In this document: piece by piece, positions 8,011 to 16,908 of the stretch | Position numbering within the stretch: position 1 is the stretch's first letter | Layout of the letters: every line of letters begins with the position of its first letter | Assembly: GCF_002259485.1 (NCBI RefSeq) | Contig: NZ_NPGA01000020.1 | Coordinates: 248,001 to 312,000 of the forward strand | Reading direction: 5' to 3' | DNA from: Rhodococcus sp. 14-1411-2a | Lineage (GTDB): Bacteria; Actinomycetota; Actinomycetes; Mycobacteriales; Mycobacteriaceae | DNA length: 64,000 bases | Position numbers and translations under genes: made by a program | The notes under the pieces: generated by a model | Database searches by the model: none | What the model was told of the DNA's origin: nothing | Seen by the model: the letters and a program-made list of their open reading frames with translations, nothing else

Positions 8011-8046
8011 CGTCGGGTGTCGGAACCGGTGTTCCGACACCCGACG
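8011..8046. terminator. Bidirectional terminator-like hairpin between pyrD and the PEBP gene
   Basis: A perfect 16-bp stem (8011-8026 with 8031-8046) closes on a 4-nt loop (cggt). It starts 2 bp after the pyrD stop and ends 7 bp before the stop of the convergent PEBP gene at 8054, so it can serve both transcripts. There is no U tract, as is common in high-GC actinobacteria. Confidence 0.8.
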
Positions 8047-8053
8047 TTCGAGC

Positions 8054-8581
8054 TCAGGCCTCGTAGATGCCGGTGAGGACCGCACGACCGATGGCGTGCG
8101 AGAACAGGTTGAAGCCGAGGTAGGCCGGGGTGGCCGTCTCGTCCACTTCGAGCCGTTCGACGTCCACCGCGTGAACCACGATGAAGTAGCGGTGCGGACC
8201 GTGGCCTGCGGGCGGAGCAGCACCGATGTAGCGGAACAGACCGGCGTCGTTCTTGAGCGTCACCGCGGTGCTGGGCACCCCGGTCCCGCCGTCGTCGCCC
8301 GCGCCGGACACCAGCGATGTCGTCTCGACGGGGATGTTCGCCACTGCCCAGTGCCAGAAGCCGGAGGCCGTCGGCGCGTCGGGGTCGTAGACGGTGACAG
8401 CGAAACTCTTGGTGCCCTCGGGGAAACCGGACCAGGACAGCTGCGGAGAGTTGTCGTGCCCACCGGCTCCCATGATTCCACTGACCTGCTGAGCGGCCAA
8501 TGTCTGACCGTCCTCGACGTCCTCGGACGTCAACTCGAAGGATGGTAGGTCCGGAAGCGAGTCGTATGGGTTGTACGCCAC
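8054..8581 (-). CDS. YbhB/YbcL-type phosphatidylethanolamine-binding-fold protein
   Basis: The 175-aa protein of the PEBP / Raf-kinase-inhibitor-like family binds anionic ligands in a conserved pocket. Core motifs are QVSGIMGAGGHDNSPQLSWSG, VTVYDPDAPTASGFWHWAVANIP and GPHRYFIVVHAVD. It has no signal peptide, so it is probably cytosolic. It resembles mycobacterial Rv2140c and sits in the same order beside pyrD and the M20 peptidase gene. The GTG start at 8581 has AAGGAA upstream. It is co-directional with the peptidase gene, 16 bp downstream of it. Confidence 0.92.
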   Translation of the reverse strand: MAYNPYDSLPDLPSFELTSEDVEDGQTLAAQQVSGIMGAGGHDNSPQLSWSGFPEGTKSFAVTVYDPDAPTASGFWHWAVANIPVETTSLVSGAGDDGGTGVPSTAVTLKNDAGLFRYIGAAPPAGHGPHRYFIVVHAVDVERLEVDETATPAYLGFNLFSHAIGRAVLTGIYEA

Positions 8582-8597
8582 GATGATTCCTTTCGTG

Positions 8598-9968
8598 TCA
8601 GCTGTGCAGCAAGAAGTGTTCGAGTACCTGTGTACCGAACTCCAACGATTCCACGGGTACTCGTTCGTCGATGCCGTGAAACAACGCCGCGAAATCGAGT
8701 TCCGGTGGCAACTTCAGCGGGGCGAAGCCGAAGCAGCGAATACCGATGCGCGCGAACGCTTTTGCGTCGGTTCCGCCGGAGAGCATGTAGGGAACGGTTC
8801 GACCGTTCGGGTCGTGGGCCAAGACGGCGTCGTTCATCGCATCGACGAGATCGCCGTCGAAGGTGGTCTCGTAGGGCTCGAGCTTCGTGATCCACTCACG
8901 CTCGACGTTGGGGCCGATCAACTCGTCGACCTCCTTCTCGAAGGCCGCCTGACGCCCGGGCAGCACTCGGCAGTCCACCACTGCCGTCGCCGTCTGCGGA
9001 ATCACGTTGGCCTTGTAGCCGGCCGAGAGCATCGTCGGGTTCGCGGTGTCGCGCAGGGTCGCTCCGACGATGCGGGCGATGCTGCCGAGCTTGAGCAGGG
9101 TGCCGTCGATGTCCGGTGACGTCGGGTCGAAATCGAGACCCGATTCCTCCGAGACGGCCTGCAGAAACTGCGAGACCGATTCGGTGAGCACCAGCGGGAA
9201 CGTGTGATTGCCCAGTTTGGCCACTGCCTCGGCGAGGTACGTCACGGCGTTGTCGTCGTGCAGGAACGATCCATGCCCGGCCCGAGCCTTTGCCGTCAGC
9301 CGCATCCACGCCAAGCTCTTCTCTGCCGTCTCGACCATGTAGAGCCGCTTCTCGGTGCCGTCCGGGCGGGCGACGGTCAGGGAGAACCCGCCGACCTCGC
9401 CGACTGCCTCCGTGACGCCCTCGAACAGATCGGGTCGGTTGTCCACCAACCAGTGCGATCCGTACTTGCCGCCCGCCTCCTCGTCCGCCAGGAACGCGAA
9501 CAGGATGTCGCGGGGTGGGACGGTTCCGTTGGACTTGAATTGGCGGGCCAGCGCGAGAGCCATGCCGACCATGTCCTTCATGTCCACCGCGCCTCGGCCC
9601 CACACGTAACCGTCCTCGACGGCCCCGGAGAACGGATGCACGCTCCAATCGGCCGGTTCGGCCGGTACGACATCCAGGTGTCCGTGGACCAGCAGCGCGC
9701 CGCGAGAGGAGTCCGCTCCGCGCAGCCACGCGAACACGTTGCCTCGACCCGGGGCACCGGACTCGACGTACTCCGTCTCGTAGCCCACTTCCTCGAGCTT
9801 GCTCGCCACCCACTCGGCGCATTCCTTTTCGCCGACGGTCGTGTCGAGCTCCCCCGTGTTCGAGGTGTCGAACCGGATGAGGGAACTGACGAGATCCACG
9901 ACTTCGTCGAGGGCAACGGTGGCGTCGATATCGGTTGTGTTTCCGGGATTGCTCACATCGTTGGGCAC
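8598..9968 (-). CDS. M20 family zinc metallopeptidase (ArgE/DapE-like)
   Basis: The 456-aa protein is a di-zinc amidohydrolase likely to cleave a peptide or N-acyl amino acid. Metal-site motifs are visible: LLVHGHLDVVPAEP (His, Asp), WGRGAVDMKDMVG (bridging Asp), and FLADEEAGGKYG (catalytic Glu-Glu). A dimerisation lid lies in the middle and a final metal-binding His in ALFHGIDERVP. It resembles Rv2141c. GTG 9968 has AGGAA about 6 nt upstream. It is probably co-transcribed with the PEBP gene. Substrate cannot be told from sequence. Confidence 0.92.
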   Translation of the reverse strand: MPNDVSNPGNTTDIDATVALDEVVDLVSSLIRFDTSNTGELDTTVGEKECAEWVASKLEEVGYETEYVESGAPGRGNVFAWLRGADSSRGALLVHGHLDVVPAEPADWSVHPFSGAVEDGYVWGRGAVDMKDMVGMALALARQFKSNGTVPPRDILFAFLADEEAGGKYGSHWLVDNRPDLFEGVTEAVGEVGGFSLTVARPDGTEKRLYMVETAEKSLAWMRLTAKARAGHGSFLHDDNAVTYLAEAVAKLGNHTFPLVLTESVSQFLQAVSEESGLDFDPTSPDIDGTLLKLGSIARIVGATLRDTANPTMLSAGYKANVIPQTATAVVDCRVLPGRQAAFEKEVDELIGPNVEREWITKLEPYETTFDGDLVDAMNDAVLAHDPNGRTVPYMLSGGTDAKAFARIGIRCFGFAPLKLPPELDFAALFHGIDERVPVESLEFGTQVLEHFLLHS

Positions 9969-10041
9969 ACGTCGTTCCTACCACCAGAATCGGCTCCGGG
10001 CACCATGAGAAACGGCCTCGAGCATGAACTGACGTGGGGAT

Positions 10042-10069
10042 TTGGGTTATCGGGAACCCGTCGGATAAT
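10042..10069 (+). promoter_or_regulatory. Putative promoter of tRNA-Leu
   Basis: TTGGGT (10042-10047), a 16-nt spacer and GATAAT (10064-10069) lie about 65 bp before the tRNA. The region is unusually AT-rich for the window, as expected for a strong housekeeping promoter. The spacer holds a short GGGTT/AACCC inverted repeat. Confidence 0.45.
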
Positions 10070-10133
10070 CTTACGCAGCACACAGCGGCCGGCTGTGAAA
10101 GCAACAAAAGAATATGCGGCAGAGGTCGCACTT

Positions 10134-10219
10134 GTCCGAGTGGCGGAATGGCAGACGCGCTAGCTTGAGGTGCTAGTGTCCTATTAACGGACGTGGGGGT
10201 TCAAGTCCCCCCTCGGACA
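10134..10219 (+). tRNA. tRNA-Leu (anticodon GAG)
   Basis: The 86-nt cloverleaf has a 7-bp acceptor stem (GTCCGAG with CTCGGAC), a D arm, an anticodon stem CTAGC/GCTAG enclosing TTGAGGT (anticodon GAG, reading CUC/CUU), the long variable arm typical of tRNA-Leu, and a T arm GGGGGTTCAAGTCCCCC. The discriminator is A10219. The next bases are CCG, so CCA is not encoded and must be added enzymatically. An intrinsic terminator lies about 60 bp downstream. Confidence 0.97.
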
Positions 10220-10280
10220 CCGTCTGAAAGATGTAGCCAGACAAAGATTTTCACAGATCTGAGTTGAGACAGACGAAACT

Positions 10281-10311
10281 GACCCTGATTCTTCGGAATC
10301 GGGGTCTTTTT
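10281..10311 (+). terminator. Intrinsic terminator downstream of tRNA-Leu
   Basis: An 11-bp stem (10281-10291 with 10296-10306, one T-G wobble) closes on a TTCG tetraloop and is followed by five T residues. This is the most canonical Rho-independent terminator in the window. Confidence 0.9.
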
Positions 10312-10365
10312 CGTTCTGCACTCGCTTTCGTTCGGCTCGAAGGGGCCGATGCTAGGAGACCGACG

Positions 10366-11826
10366 ATGGACGCGATCGACCCGACCGATCTCGAGACGTG
10401 CCTGCGCGTGCTGAAGCAGGCCGCAGAGCTGGACAAGAACCATCCGGATTCGATCGCTGTGCAGCGCGCATCCGGTGCCATGTTCAAAGATCTCAAGCGT
10501 GCCCGACGCGTCGCGGCGCGCAACGCCGTCAACGCGGCCGACCGTGCCGTCGTCGCCGCCACCGCAACCGGATCCCCGGACCGAATCGACGACGAGACCG
10601 CAGGACTGTCCCTGACCTCCCGCGCCGAGGGAGACATCGCAGGCACTCTGATCAAGGCTCGTCCCTGCTACATCTGCAAGCAGCGCTACACCCACGTCGA
10701 CTCGTTCTATCACCAGCTGTGCCCGGAGTGCGCGACGCTCAATCGAGGCAAGCGCAACGCGCGAACCGATCTGTCCGGCCGGCGGGCGTTGCTGACCGGT
10801 GGTCGGGCGAAGATCGGGATGTACATCGCACTTCGACTGCTGCGCGACGGTGCCCACACGACCATCACCACCCGATTCCCCAACGATGCCGTGCGTCGCT
10901 TCGCCGCGATGGACGACAGTGACCAGTGGCTGCACCGTCTGCGCGTCGTCGGTATCGATCTTCGCGATCCGGCTCAGGTTGTGGCGCTCGCCGATTCGGT
11001 CGCGGCCGAGGGACCTCTGGACATTCTGATCAACAACGCCGCACAGACCGTCAAACGCTCCCCCGGTTCCTACAGCGCACTGGCCGATGCGGAAGCCGAA
11101 CCGTTGCCCGCAGCCCTGACGGAAGGCGCAGGACCGGAGCGCATCACGTTCGGCAAGACCAGTGATGCGCACCCCGCGTCACTGGCGAGCTCGTTGCCCG
11201 CCACCGCGATCGGCGGCCGATCGACTGCTGCCCTGAGCGCGGACGACGTGGCCTCGCTCGCCATGGTCGCCGGCTCGGTCACGGCCGAGAGAATCGAGAG
11301 CGGGCTCGCCATCGATGCCGGGGGTCTGGTGCCCGATCTCGCCGAGACCAACAGCTGGATCCACACCGTCGAGCAGGTCGACCCGGTGGAACTGCTCGAG
11401 GTGCAGCTCTGCAATTCCGTCGCACCCTTCATCCTGGTCTCGCGGCTACGCACCGCGATGGAGGCCTCGGACGCGCGGCGCAAGTACGTGGTCAACGTCT
11501 CGGCCATGGAAGGCCAGTTCGGCCGCGCGTACAAGGGGCCGGGCCATCCCCACACCAACATGGCCAAGGCCGCGCTGAACATGCTGACGCGCACCAGCGC
11601 GAAGGAGATGCTCGAGAGCGGGATCCTGATGACCGCCGTCGACACCGGCTGGATCACCGACGAACGGCCACACCCCACCAAGATGCGGCTCGCCGACGAA
11701 GGTTTCCACGCTCCACTCGACCTGGTCGACGGTGCCGCCCGGGTGTACGACCCGATCGTGCAGGGCGAACTCGGAGTCGATCTGCACGGCTCGTTCCTCA
11801 AGGACTACCAGCCGTCACCCTGGTGA
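10366..11826 (+). CDS. Divergent SDR-family oxidoreductase with an N-terminal helical region and zinc ribbon
   Basis: The 486-aa protein has a helical N-terminal region of about 95 residues, then a CxxC-14-CxxC zinc-ribbon motif (C101, C104, C119, C122), then a Rossmann SDR domain. The nucleotide motif is T144-G-G-R-A-K-I-G151, and N223-N-A-A is the SDR NNAG motif. A long insertion of about 100 residues lies between NNAA and the catalytic Ser379. At the classical YxxxK site the sequence is T397-N-M-A-K401, so the catalytic Tyr is replaced by Thr, unless Y389 takes its role. CTAGGAG precedes ATG 10366. The substrate is unknown; it is twice the length of a normal SDR. Confidence 0.85.
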   Translation: MDAIDPTDLETCLRVLKQAAELDKNHPDSIAVQRASGAMFKDLKRARRVAARNAVNAADRAVVAATATGSPDRIDDETAGLSLTSRAEGDIAGTLIKARPCYICKQRYTHVDSFYHQLCPECATLNRGKRNARTDLSGRRALLTGGRAKIGMYIALRLLRDGAHTTITTRFPNDAVRRFAAMDDSDQWLHRLRVVGIDLRDPAQVVALADSVAAEGPLDILINNAAQTVKRSPGSYSALADAEAEPLPAALTEGAGPERITFGKTSDAHPASLASSLPATAIGGRSTAALSADDVASLAMVAGSVTAERIESGLAIDAGGLVPDLAETNSWIHTVEQVDPVELLEVQLCNSVAPFILVSRLRTAMEASDARRKYVVNVSAMEGQFGRAYKGPGHPHTNMAKAALNMLTRTSAKEMLESGILMTAVDTGWITDERPHPTKMRLADEGFHAPLDLVDGAARVYDPIVQGELGVDLHGSFLKDYQPSPW

Positions 11827-11931
11827 TTTTCGCGTGCGTGCCCCTCGGCGAACATGGGCTGCGATACTCGTAAGCCGAAGTCGTTGCGCGCGAGCGAACG
11901 GCCCTTCTTCACGCACCGATAGGCGGGCACC

Positions 11932-13428
11932 ATGGGCGAGGACGTCGAGCGCCGTAAGTTCACCAGGCAGGACAGGCACGAGTTTCGCCAGAAGGTGCAG
12001 GACTGTCTCGATGCCCTGGCGATCATGTTGGCCGACGAGACCTTCCACGTCGGTGAACCGCAGATCGGCATGGAGATCGAGCTCAATCTCGTCGACGACG
12101 ACATGGAACCGTCGATGGCCAACGCGGCGGTGCTCGACGCCATCGCCGATCCCGACTATCAAACCGAGCTCGGCCAGTTCAACATCGAGATCAACGTCGA
12201 CCCTCGGCCACTGCGCGGTGCCTCGATCGCCGAGTTGGAGACCGACCTGCGCAGATCGCTGAATGCAGCGGACGAACGCGCCCGCACCTCGGGTAGTCGG
12301 CTCGCCATGATCGGCATGCTCCCGACTCTGGACGAGGAGCACTTCGAGCACCGGTGGCTCTCGGCGAATCCGCGCTACGACCTGCTCAATCAGCAGATCT
12401 TCGCCGCTCGGGGCGAGGACATCGAACTGAAGATCGGCGGAGTTCGACTGCCCGGTGCCGCTGCCGCCGAGGATCTCGACATCGTGACCGACACGATCCT
12501 GCCCGAGGCGGCCTGCACGTCGGTTCAGCTGCACCTGCAGGTGGCTCCGGACGAGTTCGCGTCGTATTGGAATGCAGCGCAAGCCCTTTCGGGTGTACAG
12601 GTGGCGCTCGCCGCCAACTCGCCGTTCTTCGCCGGACGCGCGCTGTGGCACGAGACTCGCATTCCGCTGTTCGAGCAGGCCACCGACACCAGGCCGCAGG
12701 AGCTCAAGAATCAGGGTGTCCGACCGCGGGTGTGGTTCGGCGAACGATGGATCACCTCGATCTTCGATCTGTTCGAGGAGAATTCACGCTACTTCCCTGC
12801 GTTGCTGCCGGTCTGCAGCGAGGAGGATCCCAAGGCTGCGCTGGCCGAGGGCAAGACACCGTCGCTGTCCGAACTGCGCATGCACAACGGAACCGTCTAC
12901 CGGTGGAACAGGCCGATCTACGACCGGTCCGGCGACGGCCATCACATCAGGCTGGAGAATCGCGTTCTGCCGGCCGGACCGTCGGTGGTGGACACTCTCG
13001 CCGACGCGGCGTTCTACTACGGAACCGTCCGCGCGCTGGCCGATGCCGACCGCCCGCTGTGGTCGCAGCTGTCGTTCGACGCCGCCCAGGAGAACGTGCA
13101 CTCCGCGGCCCGCGGCGGGTTCGATTCGATGCTCTACTGGCCCGAGGTGGGCTGGGTGAGTCCGCAGGAACTGGTGTTGCGTCGGCTGCTGCCCCTGGCC
13201 GACGCCGGATTGGCCGCCTACGGCGTGGACGCGGCGGTCCGCGACCGCTATCTGGGGGTGATCGAGGCGCGGTGCCTGGCCAAGCAGTCCGGCTCGGTGT
13301 GGCAGCGCAACGCCGTCGTCGCCCGCGAAAGCGCCGGTGAGAAGCGCGATAGAGCGCTTGCGGGAATGCTCGGTGATTACGTCACCCTCATGAATGCCGG
13401 AGAACCCGTGCACACCTGGACGAACTGA
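11932..13428 (+). CDS. Glutamate-cysteine ligase (GCS2) family protein
   Basis: The 498-aa protein belongs to the carboxylate-amine ligase superfamily that includes gamma-glutamylcysteine ligases and EgtA. The N-terminal GEPQIGMEIELNLVDDD corresponds to the ATP/Mg-binding strand of GCS2. QFNIEINVDPRPLRG and HHIRLENRVLPAGPSVVDTLADAAF are further family landmarks. It probably joins glutamate or a related acid to an amine, but the acceptor is not predictable. It lies 105 bp after the divergent SDR gene and 44 bp before the saccharopine-dehydrogenase-like gene, all co-directional. The ATG at 11932 lacks a strong ribosome site. Confidence 0.85.
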   Translation: MGEDVERRKFTRQDRHEFRQKVQDCLDALAIMLADETFHVGEPQIGMEIELNLVDDDMEPSMANAAVLDAIADPDYQTELGQFNIEINVDPRPLRGASIAELETDLRRSLNAADERARTSGSRLAMIGMLPTLDEEHFEHRWLSANPRYDLLNQQIFAARGEDIELKIGGVRLPGAAAAEDLDIVTDTILPEAACTSVQLHLQVAPDEFASYWNAAQALSGVQVALAANSPFFAGRALWHETRIPLFEQATDTRPQELKNQGVRPRVWFGERWITSIFDLFEENSRYFPALLPVCSEEDPKAALAEGKTPSLSELRMHNGTVYRWNRPIYDRSGDGHHIRLENRVLPAGPSVVDTLADAAFYYGTVRALADADRPLWSQLSFDAAQENVHSAARGGFDSMLYWPEVGWVSPQELVLRRLLPLADAGLAAYGVDAAVRDRYLGVIEARCLAKQSGSVWQRNAVVARESAGEKRDRALAGMLGDYVTLMNAGEPVHTWTN

Positions 13429-13472
13429 CGGCGCGTCGACTCGCCGGGGTGACCCGCGTTAGTGTCGCTGGT

Positions 13473-14729
13473 ATGAATTCGCCTGCATCCGACTCCCCCG
13501 ATCGCACTCACGACATCGTCGTCTACGGCGTCACCGGCTTCGTCGGGAAATTGACGGCGAAGTACCTCGCCGAGCATGCACCGGCAGACACCCGCATCGC
13601 CCTCGCCGGGCGCTCTACGGCGAGGGTGGAGGCCGCCAGGAAAGAACTGGGCTCCAGGGCTCAGCAGTGGTCCGTTCTCGAGGCCGACGCAACCGACCTC
13701 GCATCGCTCGAGGCCATGGCCCGATCGACCCGAGTCGTCATCACCACGGTCGGTCCCTACGCCAAGTACGGCTTGGAATTGGCAACGGCGTGCGCCGAGG
13801 CCGGGACGGATTACGTCGACCTCACCGGCGAGGTCCTGTTCGCTCGCGAGAGCATCGATACCAACCACGAAATCGCTCAGCGCACCGGGGCCCGCATCGT
13901 TCACTCGTGCGGCTTCGATTCCATCCCGTCCGACATCGGCGTACACGCGCTGTACGAGGCCGTTACCGCGGACAACGCCGGTGAGCTGACCGACACGACC
14001 CTGGTGGTCACGTCGATGTCCGGCGGGGTCAGCGGCGGCACCATCGACTCGCTGCGCGGGCAGATCGAGGCGATGAAGAAGGACAAGCGAGCCCGACGCA
14101 TCGCCGCGCGGCCGTACTCCCTCAGTCCCGACCGGGGCCTCGAGCCGCAACTCGGCCGTCAGCTCGACACCGTGCTGATCGACGGCAAGAAGATCGACCC
14201 GAGCCTGCGTGGTTGGAAAGCCCCGTTCGTGATGGCCTCGTACAACACGCGAGTCGTCCGGCGCACCAATGCACTTCGCGACTGGGCCTACGGAAAGCAG
14301 TTCCGCTACAGCGAGGTGATGAGCGTTGGCTCGTCGTTCGCCAGCCCCGTCCTCGCCGGTGCTCTGTCTGCCGGGCTGTTCGTCGGCGTGTCCGCGATGA
14401 CTGTGCTTCCGGCCAAGGTGCTCGACCGCATTCTGCCCAAGCCGGGCACCGGCCCCAGTGAAAAAGCCCGTGAGAAGGGACATTTCACGGTCGACCTGTA
14501 CACCCTCACCACGTCGGGGGCTCGCTACCGGGCTCGCGTCAAAGCGTCGGGAGACCCCGGCTACAAGGCCACCGCGGTCATGCTGGCGGAGTCGGCACTC
14601 GCACTCGTGTACGGCGGCGACGCCTTACCGAAGGCCGCAGGAGTTCTCACTCCCGCCACCGCGATCGGTGACGTCCTCGTCGATCGTCTCAATGCTGCCG
14701 GAATGGAGATCTGGGCCAAGCGGAACTGA
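13473..14729 (+). CDS. Saccharopine dehydrogenase-like / trans-acting enoyl reductase family protein
   Basis: The 418-aa protein has an N-terminal NAD(P)-binding Rossmann domain (DIVVYGVTGFVGKLTAKYL) and downstream motifs VVITTVGPYAKYGLELATAC, GTDYVDLTGE and HSCGFDSIPSDIG. It closely resembles Rv2449c, a family that includes the trans-acting enoyl reductases of mycobacterial phthiocerol and glycolipid synthesis. It likely reduces a lipid-linked double bond, but the substrate is unknown. ATG 13473 is preferred over GTG 13449: a TAGTGT -10 element (13460-13465) lies 7 nt upstream with no ribosome site, suggesting a leaderless message. A hydrophobic stretch near residues 280-310 may anchor it to the membrane. 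Confidence 0.88.
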   Translation: MNSPASDSPDRTHDIVVYGVTGFVGKLTAKYLAEHAPADTRIALAGRSTARVEAARKELGSRAQQWSVLEADATDLASLEAMARSTRVVITTVGPYAKYGLELATACAEAGTDYVDLTGEVLFARESIDTNHEIAQRTGARIVHSCGFDSIPSDIGVHALYEAVTADNAGELTDTTLVVTSMSGGVSGGTIDSLRGQIEAMKKDKRARRIAARPYSLSPDRGLEPQLGRQLDTVLIDGKKIDPSLRGWKAPFVMASYNTRVVRRTNALRDWAYGKQFRYSEVMSVGSSFASPVLAGALSAGLFVGVSAMTVLPAKVLDRILPKPGTGPSEKAREKGHFTVDLYTLTTSGARYRARVKASGDPGYKATAVMLAESALALVYGGDALPKAAGVLTPATAIGDVLVDRLNAAGMEIWAKRN

Positions 14730-14740
14730 TCGACCGCGAA

Positions 14741-16246
14741 CTACGACCGCGGGGAGGCCGAGGACAGCTCGGAGTAGAGCTCCTCGGCCTCTGCGGTCGA
14801 GTCGACCTGTGGCGGTGAGCCTTCCAACGGTTGGGTGGCGGACTCGCGCAGAAACCCGACCGCGACGAGGCCGATAACACCGCTCACGACGAGGTAGTAC
14901 GCAGGGATCATCGGGCTACCCGTTGCGCTGACCAACGCAGAGGTGACCAGTGGCGTCGTACCACCGAAGATCGACACCGACAGATTGAACCCGATCGACA
15001 GCGCCGCGTAGCGAATTCGGGTGGGAAACAGGGCCGGTAGCGTCGACGCGCTCGGCGCCGCGAAACACGCCAGCACGAGACCGAGCAACAGGCACGCGAT
15101 CAGCGGGCCGATCCACCCGCTCTCGCGGAGCAGCAGGAAGCAGGGCACGGCGAGAACGATCTGCCCGACAGCACCGAACACGAACACCGGTTTGCGGCCG
15201 ATTCGATCGGTCAGCCTGCCGACACCCACGATGACGCTCACCACGACGACCATCGCCGACAGGACGAGCAAATCGGCGCTGAGCTGACTGCGGCCGACGA
15301 CCTCGGTGAAGTACGTGGGTAGATACGACGTGACCATGTAGTTGGTCACGTTGTACAGCAACACGATTCCCGTGCAGATCAACAGAGCCCGCCAATGGTC
15401 GGTGAAGATCTTCCCGATCGATCTCCGACCGCTCTCCTGCGCCTTGACCTTGCTGTCGTGTTCGTCGAGTTGTTTGCGGAACGCAGGGGTGTCCTCCAGC
15501 TTCAGCCGCAGGTACAGCCCGATCAGACCCATCGGTCCTGCGACGAAGAACGGTATGCGCCAGCCCCATTCGACCATCGTGGCGTCGCCCAACACCGCGT
15601 TGAGGATCGTCACCAGGCCGGAGCCCATGGCATAACCGACGAAAGTGCCGAAGTCGAGCCAACTACCGAGAAAACCACGACGCTTGTCCGGGGAGTACTC
15701 GGCGATGAACGTCGTGGCACCGCCGTACTCGCCGCCGGTGGAGAACCCTTGGACCAGCCGCGCGACGAGTAGGAGAATCGGTGCCCAGATCCCGATGGTC
15801 GCGTAACTGGGGATGAGTCCGACGGCCAGCGTGCCGATCGCCATCATGATCATCGTCGCGGCGAGTACCTTCTGCCGCCCGATTCGGTCCCCCAGTGGTC
15901 CGAAGAACAAGCCTCCGAGTGGACGGACGACGAACGCTGCCGCGAACGTGGCGAACGTCGAGATGAGCTGCACTGCGGGCGTGGCGTCGGGGTAGAACAC
16001 CTTGCCCAACGTCGCGGCCAGGTAGCCGTACACACCGAAGTCGAACCACTCCATCGTGTTGCCGAGAGCAGCGGCCGACACCGCGCGCTTGAGCATCGGC
16101 TGATCCACGACGGTGATGCTCTCCTGCGAGAGCGCCGGCTTCCTCCGCATTCGGTTCGTGAACGCGTCGCGTCGAAGAAGCTGGACGTGTCGATGTCCCC
16201 ACCGCGTGTGCTGCGGGGTTGTCTCAGGCTCTCGGGCTACGGTCAT
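14741..16246 (-). CDS. MFS transporter, metabolite:H+ symporter (ProP-like) family
   Basis: The 501-aa protein has about twelve membrane segments. It has the MHS opening GNTMEWFDFGVYGYLA, the loop motif GPLGDRIGRQKVL, GFSTGGEYGGATTFIAEYSPDKRRGF cut by its loop, and GRLTDRIGRKP in the second half. The N-terminal 45 residues are basic and not conserved in the family. MHS carriers import compatible solutes or organic acids with protons; the substrate here is not determined. The ATG at 16246 has TAACGT 7 nt upstream on its strand, suggesting leaderless translation. It converges on the saccharopine-dehydrogenase-like gene with an 11-bp gap and is divergent from the OsmC gene. Confidence 0.9.
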   Translation of the reverse strand: MTVAREPETTPQHTRWGHRHVQLLRRDAFTNRMRRKPALSQESITVVDQPMLKRAVSAAALGNTMEWFDFGVYGYLAATLGKVFYPDATPAVQLISTFATFAAAFVVRPLGGLFFGPLGDRIGRQKVLAATMIMMAIGTLAVGLIPSYATIGIWAPILLLVARLVQGFSTGGEYGGATTFIAEYSPDKRRGFLGSWLDFGTFVGYAMGSGLVTILNAVLGDATMVEWGWRIPFFVAGPMGLIGLYLRLKLEDTPAFRKQLDEHDSKVKAQESGRRSIGKIFTDHWRALLICTGIVLLYNVTNYMVTSYLPTYFTEVVGRSQLSADLLVLSAMVVVVSVIVGVGRLTDRIGRKPVFVFGAVGQIVLAVPCFLLLRESGWIGPLIACLLLGLVLACFAAPSASTLPALFPTRIRYAALSIGFNLSVSIFGGTTPLVTSALVSATGSPMIPAYYLVVSGVIGLVAVGFLRESATQPLEGSPPQVDSTAEAEELYSELSSASPRS

Positions 16247-16437
16247 TCCAGCAACGTTAGCCAGACAAACGATGTGATTTCAAACGACCGAACTCGGTCT
16301 ACCGATGTTCCTCCAGGTGAACGGCAAGGCGTCGAATGTGCCACACCACGTTGACAATTGGAGCAATTCGGCCAATCCGGACAGAGACCGTCGCGGGGCA
16401 ACGACACCGATCGACGCACAGCTGGCAGGATGGACCC

Positions 16438-16908
16438 GTGCCGAACCACAACTACGGACTCACGGTGAACTGGACGGGCAACCGCGGCGTCGGTACCACC
16501 GGTGCCGCCGCCTACGACCGCGATCACATCGTCTCGGCACCCGGGAAACCCGACCTCCACGCGAGCTCCGATCCGAGCTTTCGCGGCAACCCCGAACGCT
16601 GGAATCCCGAGGAGATGCTCGTCGCCTCGCTGTCCAGTTGCCATATGCTGTGGTACCTCGGGCTCGCCGCCGCCTCGGGAGTGGTCGTCACCGACTACAC
16701 CGACTCCCCCACCGGAGTGATGACCGAGCTATCCGACGGTTCGGGTCAGTTCGTCGAGGTCACCCTCGTTCCGGTCGTGACCGTCGTGGACCCGTCGATG
16801 GTGCCGCGCGCCGAGAAACTGCACGCATCGGCGTCTTCGAAGTGCTTCATCGCGCGATCGGTCAACTTCCCGGTGCGGCACACCCCGACGACGGAGGTGG
16901 CGTCGTGA
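16438..16908 (+). CDS. OsmC family peroxiredoxin-like protein
   Basis: The 156-aa protein has an OsmC/Ohr fold. NPEEMLVASLSSCHMLWYLGLA carries the first redox cysteine region and HASASSKCFIARSVNFPV carries the second cysteine. Family members reduce organic hydroperoxides using paired cysteines. GTG 16438 has AGGA about 8 nt before it. The stop overlaps the next start (GTGA at 16905-16908), so it is coupled to the nucleoside hydrolase gene. It shares a 191-bp divergent region with the MFS gene, with a TTGACA hexamer at 16351-16356. Confidence 0.92.
   Translation: MPNHNYGLTVNWTGNRGVGTTGAAAYDRDHIVSAPGKPDLHASSDPSFRGNPERWNPEEMLVASLSSCHMLWYLGLAAASGVVVTDYTDSPTGVMTELSDGSGQFVEVTLVPVVTVVDPSMVPRAEKLHASASSKCFIARSVNFPVRHTPTTEVAS

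Noticed and set aside
10134..10365. Integrated element at tRNA-Leu
   Set aside because: No integrase, no repeat of the tRNA 3' end within the window and a normal terminator after it. Flanking genes look chromosomal.
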